Origin: Janthinobacterium silvisoli
Lineage (GTDB): Bacteria; Pseudomonadota; Gammaproteobacteria; Burkholderiales; Burkholderiaceae_D
Assembly: GCF_014200725.1 (NCBI RefSeq)
Contig: NZ_JACHCL010000002.1
Location: forward strand, 310,001 to 374,000
Length of the DNA stretch: 64,000 nt
Direction: 5' to 3'
The first letter of the stretch is position 1, and each line of letters starts with the position of its first letter. This document shows positions 1 to 9,859 of the stretch, piece after piece. The notes under the pieces are model-generated. The model was given only the letters and a program-made list of their open reading frames with translations. It ran no database searches and had not been told where the DNA came from. The translations under genes were made by a program, and so were the position numbers.

Positions 1-1702
<1,702 letters not shown>

Positions 1703-1706
1703 GGTT

Positions 1707-2846
1707 TTACTTCACGAAATCGACACGGCCGTACTGGCCGTGCGTCGTGCCTTGCGGGCCAGCCGTGTAAAACAAGGTGTTGGTCGGCTGGCTCAACACA
1801 CCGTTACCGAACTGCAGCGCCCACAAGCCATCGATCACCAGCGGCGCGCCGGTGCTGTCGCTGACGGTGCCCAGCAGCTTGCCGGTAGTGACGTCAAAGG
1901 CGTTGATCTTGCCATCGCCGAAATTGCCCACCAAGAGATTATTGCTGAAGGTGCCGAAGTTGGCCGGCGCCACCGCCAGGCCCCATGGTGCGTTCAGCAC
2001 GCCGCCTGGCATTACCAGGTCCTTGATCAAGGTGCCGCTGGTATCGAACTGGCTGACCATGCCCAGGCCTGCACCCTTCACCTGGATCTTGCCCGTCGCG
2101 TCCTGCTGGGCATAGCTGACAAAAATGCTGCTGCCGACCGCCTGGATACCATACGGCGCGTAACCGGCAGGTACGGCAGGGTCCTTGAAGCCTGCCGCCA
2201 GGGTAACAGGCTTGAAGTTTGCGTCGAACACGTCGATATGGTTGTTCTTGAAATCGGTCGCGTAAATCAGGTTGGCGCCATTCGCGTTGGCAATCGCCAG
2301 GCCCTTGTAGACGGCGCCGCTGGCGCCATTGTCGACGACGGTCAAGGCATGCGTGCCATCGACGGTGGGCGCCCAGGCGGCGATGGTGCCAGCCTGGCCA
2401 GAAAAGATGAAACGGCTGGGGCCAGTCGCGCCGCCGGAGCTGATCTTGAAGTCGGTCGCGCTACCGGTAAAAACGATACCGGTCGGCTTGGCCGCGCCCA
2501 GCGCGCCTGGGTTGACACTGACCACCAGGCTTTGCTTGACGCCGTTGCCGTCATACAGGGTCGAGGTCGAGGTGCCGGCGTTGGCGATCCACGAAGCGCC
2601 TGTCGGATTGAAAACCAGGCCCCAGGCATTGATCAGGTTAGCGTCGGTGGTCGGCGCCACGCCGGCGATATCCGATACCAGCGCCTTGGCGGCGAAGATG
2701 GCGCCCACGGCAGGCGCTGCCGGCACGACAGGCGCCGGCGGGTTCGAAGAGTTGTAGCCGCCACCGCCGCAGGCAACCAGGGTCGATGCCAGGCCAGCCG
2801 CCGTCAACAAGCCAGCGATACGTTTTGTGTTCAGTTGTGCGTTCAT
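1707..2846 (-). CDS. TIGR03118-family secreted lipoprotein (beta-propeller-like)
   Basis: Predicted outer-surface or periplasmic lipoprotein: a hydrophobic N-terminus ends in a lipobox LVAC with Cys at residue 26, followed by a Gly/Ser/Pro-rich linker. The mature part reads like the TIGR03118 family: repeated NxWGL, GNFGDGKINAFD and YATDFKNNHIDVFD blocks of the kind seen in NHL/SMP-type beta-propellers. The length (379 aa) is usual for that family, whose function is not known. It is transcribed alone on the minus strand. Its upstream region carries a 33-nt element nearly shared with the ECF sigma gene about 3.3 kb away, suggesting it belongs to that sigma factor's regulon (inference). Confidence 0.8.
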   Translation of the reverse strand: MNAQLNTKRIAGLLTAAGLASTLVACGGGGYNSSNPPAPVVPAAPAVGAIFAAKALVSDIAGVAPTTDANLINAWGLVFNPTGASWIANAGTSTSTLYDGNGVKQSLVVSVNPGALGAAKPTGIVFTGSATDFKISSGGATGPSRFIFSGQAGTIAAWAPTVDGTHALTVVDNGASGAVYKGLAIANANGANLIYATDFKNNHIDVFDANFKPVTLAAGFKDPAVPAGYAPYGIQAVGSSIFVSYAQQDATGKIQVKGAGLGMVSQFDTSGTLIKDLVMPGGVLNAPWGLAVAPANFGTFSNNLLVGNFGDGKINAFDVTTGKLLGTVSDSTGAPLVIDGLWALQFGNGVLSQPTNTLFYTAGPQGTTHGQYGRVDFVK

Positions 2847-2885
2847 GTTTTTCTCTCTTTGCTCGGTAGGTAGGGGAACTTGCCA

Positions 2886-2918
2886 CCGTCTATGCCGATC
2901 TGGAGAAAAAAGGTTTAA
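2886..2918 (-). promoter_or_regulatory. ECF-type promoter-like element upstream of TIGR03118 gene
   Basis: Read in gene direction this has TTAAACC, a T-run, CCAG and CGGCATAGACGG. It matches the element at 6219-6251 at 25 of 33 positions without gaps. AACC would be the -35 and CGGnATA the -10 part, 14 nt apart. It lies 40-72 nt before the start codon. Confidence 0.55.
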
Positions 2919-2944
2919 GCCAAACGCAAAATTTTCAAATTATT

Positions 2945-3643
2945 TTAGAATTCATACCCGATACTACTTACCCAGGTCTGCGGACTGCCTCCATCGCGGT
3001 ACACATAGGCCGGATGCTTCTTTTGCGCCGCCAGCCAGGCCAGCTGCAGCTTCCAGGAGTCGATATCGACATTCAGACCCAGGCGCAGGTCGGCCCGGTA
3101 GGTTGGCGTGGGCAAGGCGATCCCCTGCGGCGACGGGGAATGCAGCAAGCCGAGATGGGCGACCAGGCGCACGCTGTCGTTCAACGGTACATTGCCATTC
3201 AATTCACCATACAGCGAGCCATCCTTCTTGCCAAAATAATGGGGTGCGTACGACAGGCGGCCGCTGAGGTTTTCCGTGGCCAGGCCGATAAAGCTTTCGG
3301 CATATTCATATTTTGCACCGCGCTGGAAGAAAGACTTGCTGGCGCCCGCCTCCCAGCTCAGGCCGGGGCTGAGCAAGTGCGCATAACCGGCATAGGTAAC
3401 CAGCTGGGTGCTGTCTTCCACGCCGCGCAAGTTGACCCTGCTGGCGAAGCCGCCCAGGTACCAGCCCTGCGGATGATCGTAATTGATGGTCAGTTGCGGC
3501 GCGGGCTGTCCATCGCTGAGCGAGACGCCGCGCGCGCGGTAATCGGAGACGATGGATGCAGTGGTGCTCAGCTGCGCCAAGGCGCCGCCGCAGTGTAACA
3601 ACATCAGGAGCGCCAGGCTGCGGCGTGCTACGGCAGGGGTCAT
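2945..3643 (-). CDS. TorF-family putative outer-membrane porin
   Basis: Secreted protein of 232 aa with a signal peptide (cleavage probably after GGALA) and the pattern of the TorF/TIGR02001 putative porin family: an opening segment with SDYRARGVSLSDG, aromatic beta-strand repeats of even spacing, and a C-terminal phenylalanine (YEF), as expected for a beta-barrel inserted by the BAM machinery. Its ATG directly follows the TAA of the subtilase gene, so it is probably the last gene of the sigma/anti-sigma/subtilase operon and translationally coupled. Substrate unknown. The family assignment is from remembered sequence features; the porin role is the family's inferred role. Confidence 0.75.
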   Translation of the reverse strand: MTPAVARRSLALLMLLHCGGALAQLSTTASIVSDYRARGVSLSDGQPAPQLTINYDHPQGWYLGGFASRVNLRGVEDSTQLVTYAGYAHLLSPGLSWEAGASKSFFQRGAKYEYAESFIGLATENLSGRLSYAPHYFGKKDGSLYGELNGNVPLNDSVRLVAHLGLLHSPSPQGIALPTPTYRADLRLGLNVDIDSWKLQLAWLAAQKKHPAYVYRDGGSPQTWVSSIGYEF

Positions 3644-4915
3644 TTATTCAGTGGTTTTGTTCGCCTTGGACGATAGTACGGGAGCGCAGGCGCAAGCGCA
3701 ATCTCCAGCCGCGTGCGGCATGGCGTGCAAGACCGTGGCGCAGGCATCGATACCGCCCGCCAGAGCGCTGCCCCCAAAAAAATCACTGCGTTTCACGGGC
3801 ACGTTCGGATGCAGGCCGGCCAGCAAGGCAGCCATGCCCGAGACATGGGCGGCAGAAAACGAGGTGCCGTTGACCAGTCCCCAGCGCCCGCCCGGCACGG
3901 TGGTGGGAATATCCTGGCCTGGCGCCACCACCAGTGCGGGAATCGACGACTGCGCATGGTCACTGGCGGCCGCGATCACGCCAGGATAGGCGGCCGGGAA
4001 GCCGCCGCCCGGCAGTTGCGGATCGACGGCCGCCACCACCGTCACGCCACGTGCCAGGGCCACATCGACCAGGCGCTTCATTAAAATATCGGATGGTCCG
4101 CCCAGGCTCATGTTGATGACCTGCGCCTTGTGCAGCAGCGCGAAATTCAAGGCTTTGCCCAGGGTAAAACTGTTACAGCGCGTGCCATGATCAGCTTCTT
4201 CCCAGCAGGCGCGCAAGGCCATCAAGTGCGCACCGGGCGCTACGCCTTCGATGCCGATACCGTTGCCCGCCTTGGCGGCGATAATCCCCGCCACCGCCGT
4301 GCCATGCTTTTCCGCCGCATAGCCAGAACCATCGACAAAATTCTCTTGCAGCGCCACCTGTCCCGCCAGGTCGGGATGGTCGCTCTCGACGCCGCTATCG
4401 ATCACCGCCACCTGCACCCGGCTGCCCGTGGCGTGCGCATGCAGTTCGGCGATATGCCAGAACTTCGCCGCTGGCTGGGTGGCATACAGAGGGTCACGAA
4501 CGCTGCCACTTTCAAGTGCACTGAAACTGGCCATGGGCTGCGCCCATTCCACGCGCGGATCGGCCGCCAGTTGCGCCACCACGCTCTGCCGCGCCACGCC
4601 GGGCGGTGCTTGCATCACATAACAATCGATGCCCAGCACGGGCATGGGCCAGTCCGACAGCAGGGTCAAACCGTGGTGCTGCGCCAGTTCAGCCGCGATG
4701 CGGCGCCGCGCACCATGGCCGACATTGTCCGTATAGGCGCCGGAATAGCCGGAATCAGGCCGGAAATGCGGCGCCGGCAAATGCAGCATCACCAGCACCT
4801 GGCGTTCATCCGACACTTGCGCGCCGGGTGCAGACGCAGGCGGTGACTGCGCCGATGTTGTCGCCGCGGTACAGGCCAGCAGCGCCGCCAGTAGCAAGCC
4901 ACCAAAGCGCCTCAC
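3644..4915 (-). CDS. Subtilisin-like S8 serine protease, secreted
   Basis: Exported subtilase of 423 aa: a signal peptide ending near SAQ (residue 23), a propeptide-like region (about 38-130), then the catalytic domain with Asp173 (VAVIDSGV), His204 (EKHGTAVAG) and Ser352 (NGTSFSAAHVSG). The usual oxyanion-hole Asn context (AAAGN) is absent; the equivalent stretch reads VVAAVDPQ at about 293-300, so the oxyanion geometry may differ. The C-terminus carries a Cys cluster (CACAC). Its start overlaps the end of the anti-sigma gene by 4 bases, indicating coupling. Context suggests a protease in the same stress pathway as the ECF sigma factor, either acting on the anti-sigma or being part of the response (inference). 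Confidence 0.88.
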   Translation of the reverse strand: MRRFGGLLLAALLACTAATTSAQSPPASAPGAQVSDERQVLVMLHLPAPHFRPDSGYSGAYTDNVGHGARRRIAAELAQHHGLTLLSDWPMPVLGIDCYVMQAPPGVARQSVVAQLAADPRVEWAQPMASFSALESGSVRDPLYATQPAAKFWHIAELHAHATGSRVQVAVIDSGVESDHPDLAGQVALQENFVDGSGYAAEKHGTAVAGIIAAKAGNGIGIEGVAPGAHLMALRACWEEADHGTRCNSFTLGKALNFALLHKAQVINMSLGGPSDILMKRLVDVALARGVTVVAAVDPQLPGGGFPAAYPGVIAAASDHAQSSIPALVVAPGQDIPTTVPGGRWGLVNGTSFSAAHVSGMAALLAGLHPNVPVKRSDFFGGSALAGGIDACATVLHAMPHAAGDCACACAPVLSSKANKTTE

Positions 4916-5595
4916 CGCCCTGCTCCACCATCGAGCGGTTCGGCCAGCGCCACGGCTGCTTCGCGCCGCAAGGCAGCCAGCGCCGCATCGAGCCCCGCCG
5001 GCGGCAGGTACAACACATAGGCATCGGTAACGGTCGGGCCATCGACGATATGGGCGCCATGCGCCTGCAGGATGCGGCGCAGTTCACGTTCAGGCGTTTC
5101 CGGCTTGAACAGCACCATCACATTACCGGCAGCCGCCGCGCTTTCCGCTGCCGACGGTGCGGCCGACAGCGCATGAAATTGCGCCGGCGCGTCCGGGGGT
5201 GACTTGAGCACAAGCAGTCCCAGGCCGACGATGAGCGCGCATTGCGTCGCCATCGCCCAGCTCTGCCATTGCGACTGCCGCAGGTTGTGCCAGGCACCGA
5301 GTAGCCAGGCAGCGACGCCCTGCCTGGGACGCGCGGCGCGCTTGCGCGGCTCCAGGCGTGGACTGAGCGCTGCGAAAGCGCGCTCCACATCGGGTTCCGC
5401 CTGCATCGCTGGCTGCGCGGATTGCAACTGGCGCTGCCAATCGAGGTCGGCGCGGCATTCGGCACACTGCAACAGATGTTCACGCACCATGAAGCGTTCG
5501 GCGCCACTCAGGGTGTCGTCCAGCATCCAGGGCAAGAGTTTTTGTACTTTCTGGTGGGTCGAGGCGTCGATTTCCACTATTTTTCCTGTCTTCAT
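4912..5595 (-). CDS. Anti-sigma factor with zf-HC2 motif and subtilase-propeptide-like C-terminus
   Basis: Single-pass inner-membrane protein of 227 aa. The cytoplasmic N-terminus has the zinc anti-sigma motif H-x3-C-x2-C (His40, Cys44, Cys47). A transmembrane segment lies around residues 115-135 and a periplasmic tail follows. The last 65 or so residues (about 158-222) run VMVLFKPETPERELRRIL, then YVLYLP, then LAEPL. That order resembles an S8 propeptide/I9-like inhibitor fold more than a known anti-sigma sensor domain. Because the next gene encodes a subtilase, the tail may bind or be cut by it. The sigma gene ends 3 bases upstream. The anti-sigma call is strong; the propeptide resemblance is my reading by eye. 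Confidence 0.8.
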   Translation of the reverse strand: MKTGKIVEIDASTHQKVQKLLPWMLDDTLSGAERFMVREHLLQCAECRADLDWQRQLQSAQPAMQAEPDVERAFAALSPRLEPRKRAARPRQGVAAWLLGAWHNLRQSQWQSWAMATQCALIVGLGLLVLKSPPDAPAQFHALSAAPSAAESAAAAGNVMVLFKPETPERELRRILQAHGAHIVDGPTVTDAYVLYLPPAGLDAALAALRREAAVALAEPLDGGAGR

Positions 5596-5598
5596 GAT

Positions 5599-6204
5599 TT
5601 ACTCCGCCGTATCGGCCAGCAAGGTTTTCAAGCGGCGCCGGGCATGGAACATGCGCGTCTTGACGGTGTTCACAGGGCATTCCATGATGCCTGCTATTTC
5701 TTCATATGCCATGCCATGGTAATACGTCAGGTTGAGCACCATGCGCTGTTCCAGTGGCAGCAGATCCAGCGCCTGCGCCACGCGCTGCTGCAATTGCTGC
5801 TGGCTGAAAGTCGCTTCCGGCTCGTGCATTGCGTCGCCATGCAGCAAATCCGGGTCGGCATCGACAGGTTCATCGCGATGCCGTATCGCTTTCAAGGCCG
5901 TGCGGTAGGCGATGGCAAAGATCCAGGTCGACAGCTTGCAGCTGCGGTCAAACGTGTCGGCGCGGCGCCACACCACCAGCATGACATCGTTGATGATTTC
6001 TTCGATCAGCGCCGTATTGTGCGTCATGCGGTCAAGAAACCGCGCCAGCCGCGAAAAATACGCCCGGTACAGGGTTTCAAAGGCGCGCCGGTCGCCATCG
6101 ACGATCTGGCTGATCAGCCGCAAGTCGCCCGATTCATCGCGGCCAGGGCCAGACCTGGCCGGCGGCGACTCGGTATTTTTTTTCAGTAATCCGAACATCG
6201 ACAA
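5599..6204 (-). CDS. ECF-type RNA polymerase sigma factor
   Basis: Sigma factor of 201 aa with sigma region 2 (about residues 30-105; FETLYRAYFSRLARFLDR and WIFAIAYRTALKAIR) and sigma region 4 (about 135-195; LLPLEQRMVLNLTYYHGM, then NTVKTRMFHARRRLK). The length is usual for ECF factors. It heads a tightly packed operon with its anti-sigma, a subtilase and a TorF-like porin. A 33-nt promoter-like element just upstream, repeated before the TIGR03118 gene, suggests autoregulation. An N-terminal extension of about 25 residues precedes region 2. Confidence 0.93.
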   Translation of the reverse strand: MSMFGLLKKNTESPPARSGPGRDESGDLRLISQIVDGDRRAFETLYRAYFSRLARFLDRMTHNTALIEEIINDVMLVVWRRADTFDRSCKLSTWIFAIAYRTALKAIRHRDEPVDADPDLLHGDAMHEPEATFSQQQLQQRVAQALDLLPLEQRMVLNLTYYHGMAYEEIAGIMECPVNTVKTRMFHARRRLKTLLADTAE

Positions 6205-6218
6205 TTCTCCATTTTCAA

Positions 6219-6251
6219 CCGTTTATACCGTGCTGGCATAAAAAGGTTCAA
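6219..6251 (-). promoter_or_regulatory. ECF-type promoter-like element upstream of sigma operon
   Basis: In gene direction this holds TTGAACC, a T-run, CCAG and CGGTATAAACGG. It is 25 of 33 identical to 2886-2918 with the same length and order. The -10-like part ends about 15 nt before the sigma start codon, so the transcript would have a short leader. Confidence 0.6.
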
Positions 6252-6396
6252 TCCGTCGCGTTCAAATTTCCAGGGGACGATGCCAGCTGCTATTTTACCG
6301 GCGGCACAGGGTCCGGAGCACGGCCTAAACCAAGTAAAATAGGCACTTGCGGCGCTCCCCCCCTCGCGCGCAACCCTCTTTATTGCTTGGAAATAC

Positions 6397-7071
6397 ATGA
6401 ACGCCCTGATGCACGCCAACTTTGGCATTACCGATTTCTGGACTTTTTTACTCGGCACGGTCTTTATCGTCATCCTGCCCGGCCCCAATTCCATGTATGT
6501 CTTGTCAGTAGCGGCCCAGCGCGGCGTGCGCACGGCTTACCAGGGTGCGTGCGGCATTTTTGCCGGCGACCTGATCCTGATGGTGCTGTCGGCCTGCGGT
6601 GTGGCGTCCCTGCTGAAAGCCAGCCCGGCCCTGTTCCACGTGATCAAATTCATCGGCGCCGCCTACCTGGGCTGGATCGGTCTGCAAATGCTGCTCGGCT
6701 GCTGGCGCAAGCTGCGCGCTGGCGCCGCCGGCGACAGTGCCGCTGATGCTGCGCCCGCACCAGTCAAGGAAAGCAATCCCTTCCGCAAGGCCCTGATCAT
6801 CAGCCTGATGAATCCGAAAGCCATCCTGTTCTTTATTTCCTTCTTCATCCAGTTCGTCGATCCACAATTCCACTCGCCTGCCATCTCCTTCATCGGCCTG
6901 GGCATGATTTGCCAGATTTGCAGCTTTACTTATCTGACAGCGATTATTTTCGCTGGCGCCCGCCTGGCGGACGCCTTCCGCCGCCGTCGCCGCCTGTCGG
7001 CCGGCATGGGCGGCGGCGTGGGTGTCATGTTCATCGGCTTTGGCGCCAAACTGGCCACTGCCACCCTGTAA
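6397..7071 (+). CDS. leuE: LeuE-type amino acid exporter (LysE/RhtB superfamily)
   Basis: Inner-membrane exporter of 224 aa with about six hydrophobic segments. It matches the leucine exporter subfamily: an N-terminal GTVFIVILPGPNSMYVL block, ACGIFAGDLILMVLSACGVA, and the LMNPKAILFFISFFIQFVD signature near residue 135. Family role: export of leucine and related neutral amino acids by proton exchange. It is transcribed divergently from the ECF operon. A 9-bp inverted repeat (CTATTTTAC at 6290-6298, GTAAAATAG at 6334-6342) lies in its upstream region. Substrate specificity is inferred from subfamily resemblance only. Confidence 0.8.
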   Translation: MNALMHANFGITDFWTFLLGTVFIVILPGPNSMYVLSVAAQRGVRTAYQGACGIFAGDLILMVLSACGVASLLKASPALFHVIKFIGAAYLGWIGLQMLLGCWRKLRAGAAGDSAADAAPAPVKESNPFRKALIISLMNPKAILFFISFFIQFVDPQFHSPAISFIGLGMICQICSFTYLTAIIFAGARLADAFRRRRRLSAGMGGGVGVMFIGFGAKLATATL

Positions 7072-7108
7072 TCGCTATTTAATCTAATCGCTATTCCTGG
7101 AGAAGACC

Positions 7109-8188
7109 TTGACCGAGACCGAACTGCGCCTGCAATGCCACACAGTTTTACCGGGCCACCGCCAGCCCACGCCAGCCGGCACCTTCACCGCCATGGCCGC
7201 CTGGTGCGCCGATAACAACATCGCCCACGACATCTACGGCGAAGGCGCGCTGATCGGACAGTTCGAACAAAAGATCGCCAGCCTGCTCGGCTATGAAGCG
7301 GCGGTGTTCTGCGTCACGGGTACCATCGCGCAATCGGTCGCCATGCGCCTGGCCTGCCAGGACCGCGGCTCATCACTGGTGGCGCTGCACCCGACGGCCC
7401 ACGTGCTGCGCCACGAACGCAGCAACCATGAACTGTTCGGCACCTTCCAGGGCTTGAGCATCGGCGACCCGCACCGTCCGTGGACGGTGGACGACCTGCG
7501 CGCCGTGCCCGATGTGCTGGGCGCGGTGCAGCTGGAACTGCCGATGCGTGAAATCGGCGGCCAGACGCCGTCGTGGGAAGAACTGGAAGCCATCAAGCGC
7601 CACTGCAAGGCCAACAACATCCACCTGCATATGGACGGCGCCCGCCTGTGGGAAACCCAGGCCGCCTTCGGCCAGAGCCTGTCCGCCATCTGCAGCGGCT
7701 TCGATTCCACCTACGTATCGCTGTACAAGGGACTCGGTGGCATGGGTGGCGCCGTGCTGGCAGGCAGTCGCAGTTTTATCGAGCGCGCGCGCGCCTGGTT
7801 GCACCGCCAGGGCGGCAATACGTATCACCGCACACCATACGTAGTGGCTGCCGCCATGCAGTTCGATGCGCGCCTGGCCGCCATGCCGCAGTATTTTGAG
7901 CGCACCCTGTGGCTGTACCAGACGCTGCGCGACTACCCTGCCATCGCCGTCAATCCGGCCAAACCGCAGGCGAACATGCTGCATCTGCATCTGCCCGTCT
8001 CGCGCGACAAAGCCATCGCCATCCGCAATCAGGTGGCGCGCGAACACGGCATCTGGCTATTCGGCCGCGCCAGCCACGCCGCCCTGCCCGGCCACAGCTA
8101 TGTGGAATGGTATGTGGGAGATAACCTGCTGGGGATGGAAGACCAGCAAGTACGCAAGGCGCTCGCTTTGCTGGTGCAGGGATTCTAG
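7109..8188 (+). CDS. Threonine-aldolase-like PLP enzyme (beta-eliminating lyase family)
   Basis: Fold-type I PLP enzyme of 359 aa related to low-specificity threonine aldolases, which split threonine or allo-threonine to glycine and acetaldehyde. Visible features: DIYGEG near the N-terminus, HLHMDGARLWE (the Asp that holds the PLP ring) and the lysine context SLYKGLGGMGGAVLAG. The start is TTG at 7109, chosen because GGAGAAG lies at 7099-7105 with proper spacing and no in-frame ATG fits. It follows leuE by 37 nt on the same strand and may be cotranscribed. The N-terminal region differs from classical LtaE, so the substrate may not be threonine. Confidence 0.8.
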   Translation: MTETELRLQCHTVLPGHRQPTPAGTFTAMAAWCADNNIAHDIYGEGALIGQFEQKIASLLGYEAAVFCVTGTIAQSVAMRLACQDRGSSLVALHPTAHVLRHERSNHELFGTFQGLSIGDPHRPWTVDDLRAVPDVLGAVQLELPMREIGGQTPSWEELEAIKRHCKANNIHLHMDGARLWETQAAFGQSLSAICSGFDSTYVSLYKGLGGMGGAVLAGSRSFIERARAWLHRQGGNTYHRTPYVVAAAMQFDARLAAMPQYFERTLWLYQTLRDYPAIAVNPAKPQANMLHLHLPVSRDKAIAIRNQVAREHGIWLFGRASHAALPGHSYVEWYVGDNLLGMEDQQVRKALALLVQGF

Positions 8189-8239
8189 AAAACCCGTGAA
8201 TGGCCGGGGTCGTACCCGGAGGGACCACCCCAATAAAAA

Positions 8240-8260
8240 AGCGCCCGCAGGCGCTCTTTT
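8240..8260. terminator. Bidirectional intrinsic terminator
   Basis: AGCGCC-CGCA-GGCGCT hairpin with an A-run before (8234-8240) and a T-run after (8257-8260). It sits between convergent genes and can serve both. Confidence 0.85.
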
Positions 8261-8276
8261 CACATCAGGGCATCAC

Positions 8277-9710
8277 TTAAAACTTGTAGTTGTAAGCCAC
8301 GCCCAGCAATTGCATGCGGGTCTTGAACAAGCCCTTGGTGGTTTCACCGTTGCCGGTGCAACCAGGCGTCACCGGCGAGCAGTTGTTCGTGTAATTCACG
8401 CCGGCGTCCTTGAAGTCCAGGAAGCTGTAGGCCAGGTCCAGCGAGGACTTGTCGTTGATCTTCCAGTTGGCGCCTATCGAGTACTGCATGCGGTCGCTGT
8501 CTGGCAAGGCCGGGTGGCGCAATTCATCGTTCTGTACGGGCGCCTGGTCGTGGGCGATACCGGCGCGCAGCATCAGGCTGTCGCTGTACTTGTAATTGGT
8601 CCCCAGCGAAATGCGGTAGGTATCCTTCCAGTTCTGGCGGATGCGCTCGGCGCCTTCACCGGTCGGCGGGAACTGGATGTCCAGGTTTTGCAGGCGCGAC
8701 GTGCGGCTCCAGGTGACGTCGCCCATCAGCGCCCATTTGGCGTCTAACTGATGGAAGGCGTTGACCGACAGGGTTTCCGGCGTACGCACTTCGACCAGCG
8801 CCTGCGAATTGACCTTGCCCGAAGCGCTGGAGATAAAGCCATTCACGGCGGCGTTATTCGACACTTGCGAGAAGTCCCAGATGGTGCTGCCCTTGAGCTT
8901 GTGCGAGATCGACGAGCGGTAGGAAATACCGAAGCGCGTGCCTTCATTCAACTGGTACAGATAACCGAGGTTGAAGCCGAATCCCCAGTCGTGGCCATCC
9001 ATCTCGGCATGGCCATCGCCGGCATTTTTCAGCGCCAGGCCCGCGGCTTGCGCGGCGGCCAAGCCCTGGGTCTGGGCGATATTGCCGAGGAAGGCTTGCG
9101 CTGCGGCCGGTGCGTGGCTGTTCAGGAAAGCCACCGTACCTGGCACGTCGACCGCCTGGCCCAGTTCTGCCTTCATGTATTCGGCCGTGATACCGAAACC
9201 AAACGAGTGGTGTTCATCGAGCTTGAAGGCCACCGATGGATTGAGCGCGATCGCTTCGAGCTTGATGTTGGTAATCGCGTAGCGGCCGCTCCATTGGTTG
9301 CCATAATCGAGCTTGGCGCCGTAAGGCACGAACAGGCCGGCGCCGATGGTCCATTGATCGTTGATTTTCTTGCTGGCGTAGACGGCCGGCGCGAATACTG
9401 CGTCGGGCGCGTAATCCTTGGCGGCACCCGTCGTCGGGCGCCCCGTGAAGGTGGTCGAACCCGTGTCCTGGAACGAGGAATGCGGCAGCACCAGGGTGCC
9501 GCCGCCGACGATTTGCGTGCCATCCAGGCGCGACAGGCCAGCCGGGTTGTAGAAGATGGTGGAAGCGTCGGAGGCTTCGGCGCCGTTGGCGTCGGCCGTA
9601 CCCTGGCCGGACACGCTTTGCGAGCCGAAACGGTAACCGGAAGCCTGGGCGGTGGTCGACATGCCGGCCAATGCGGCGGCAACAATCAGAGGAAGGTATT
9701 TAATTTTCAA
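8277..9710 (-). CDS. OmpP1/FadL-family outer-membrane transporter
   Basis: Beta-barrel protein of 477 aa with a signal peptide (cleavage after AQA, residue 23). The mature N-terminus has the FadL-type hatch region: SGYRFGSQSVSGQGTADAN and the DASTIFYNPAGLSRLDG block with the NPA motif. The C-terminus ends LLGVAYNYKF with the terminal Phe of barrel proteins. The family carries long-chain fatty acids or other hydrophobic compounds across the outer membrane. The length is within the usual range (about 420-480). It is alone on its strand. Confidence 0.88.
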   Translation of the reverse strand: MKIKYLPLIVAAALAGMSTTAQASGYRFGSQSVSGQGTADANGAEASDASTIFYNPAGLSRLDGTQIVGGGTLVLPHSSFQDTGSTTFTGRPTTGAAKDYAPDAVFAPAVYASKKINDQWTIGAGLFVPYGAKLDYGNQWSGRYAITNIKLEAIALNPSVAFKLDEHHSFGFGITAEYMKAELGQAVDVPGTVAFLNSHAPAAAQAFLGNIAQTQGLAAAQAAGLALKNAGDGHAEMDGHDWGFGFNLGYLYQLNEGTRFGISYRSSISHKLKGSTIWDFSQVSNNAAVNGFISSASGKVNSQALVEVRTPETLSVNAFHQLDAKWALMGDVTWSRTSRLQNLDIQFPPTGEGAERIRQNWKDTYRISLGTNYKYSDSLMLRAGIAHDQAPVQNDELRHPALPDSDRMQYSIGANWKINDKSSLDLAYSFLDFKDAGVNYTNNCSPVTPGCTGNGETTKGLFKTRMQLLGVAYNYKF

Positions 9711-9834
9711 TTGAGTCTCTCTTTATTATATGGCTTGCTTATTTAGCATCGGGCATCGACCGCACCCGCCTGGCTTTGCATGCAGTCGTGAACTCCAATC
9801 CAGGACCGCATGCATGCAGCATATAATATTTTTG

Positions 9835-9855
9835 AAAAAAAAGCGAACGGTCGCT
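9835..9855 (-). terminator. Intrinsic terminator of the GGDEF/EAL gene
   Basis: On the minus strand AGCGA-CCGT-TCGCT is followed by a T-run (A-run 9835-9841 on plus). It lies directly after the stop codon. Confidence 0.75.
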
Positions 9856-9859
9856 CTTT

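Noticed and set aside
6290..6342. 9-bp inverted repeat (CTATTTTAC/GTAAAATAG) upstream of leuE as an operator
   Set aside because: Arms 35 nt apart and no regulator gene nearby; could be chance. Mentioned only in the leuE entry.
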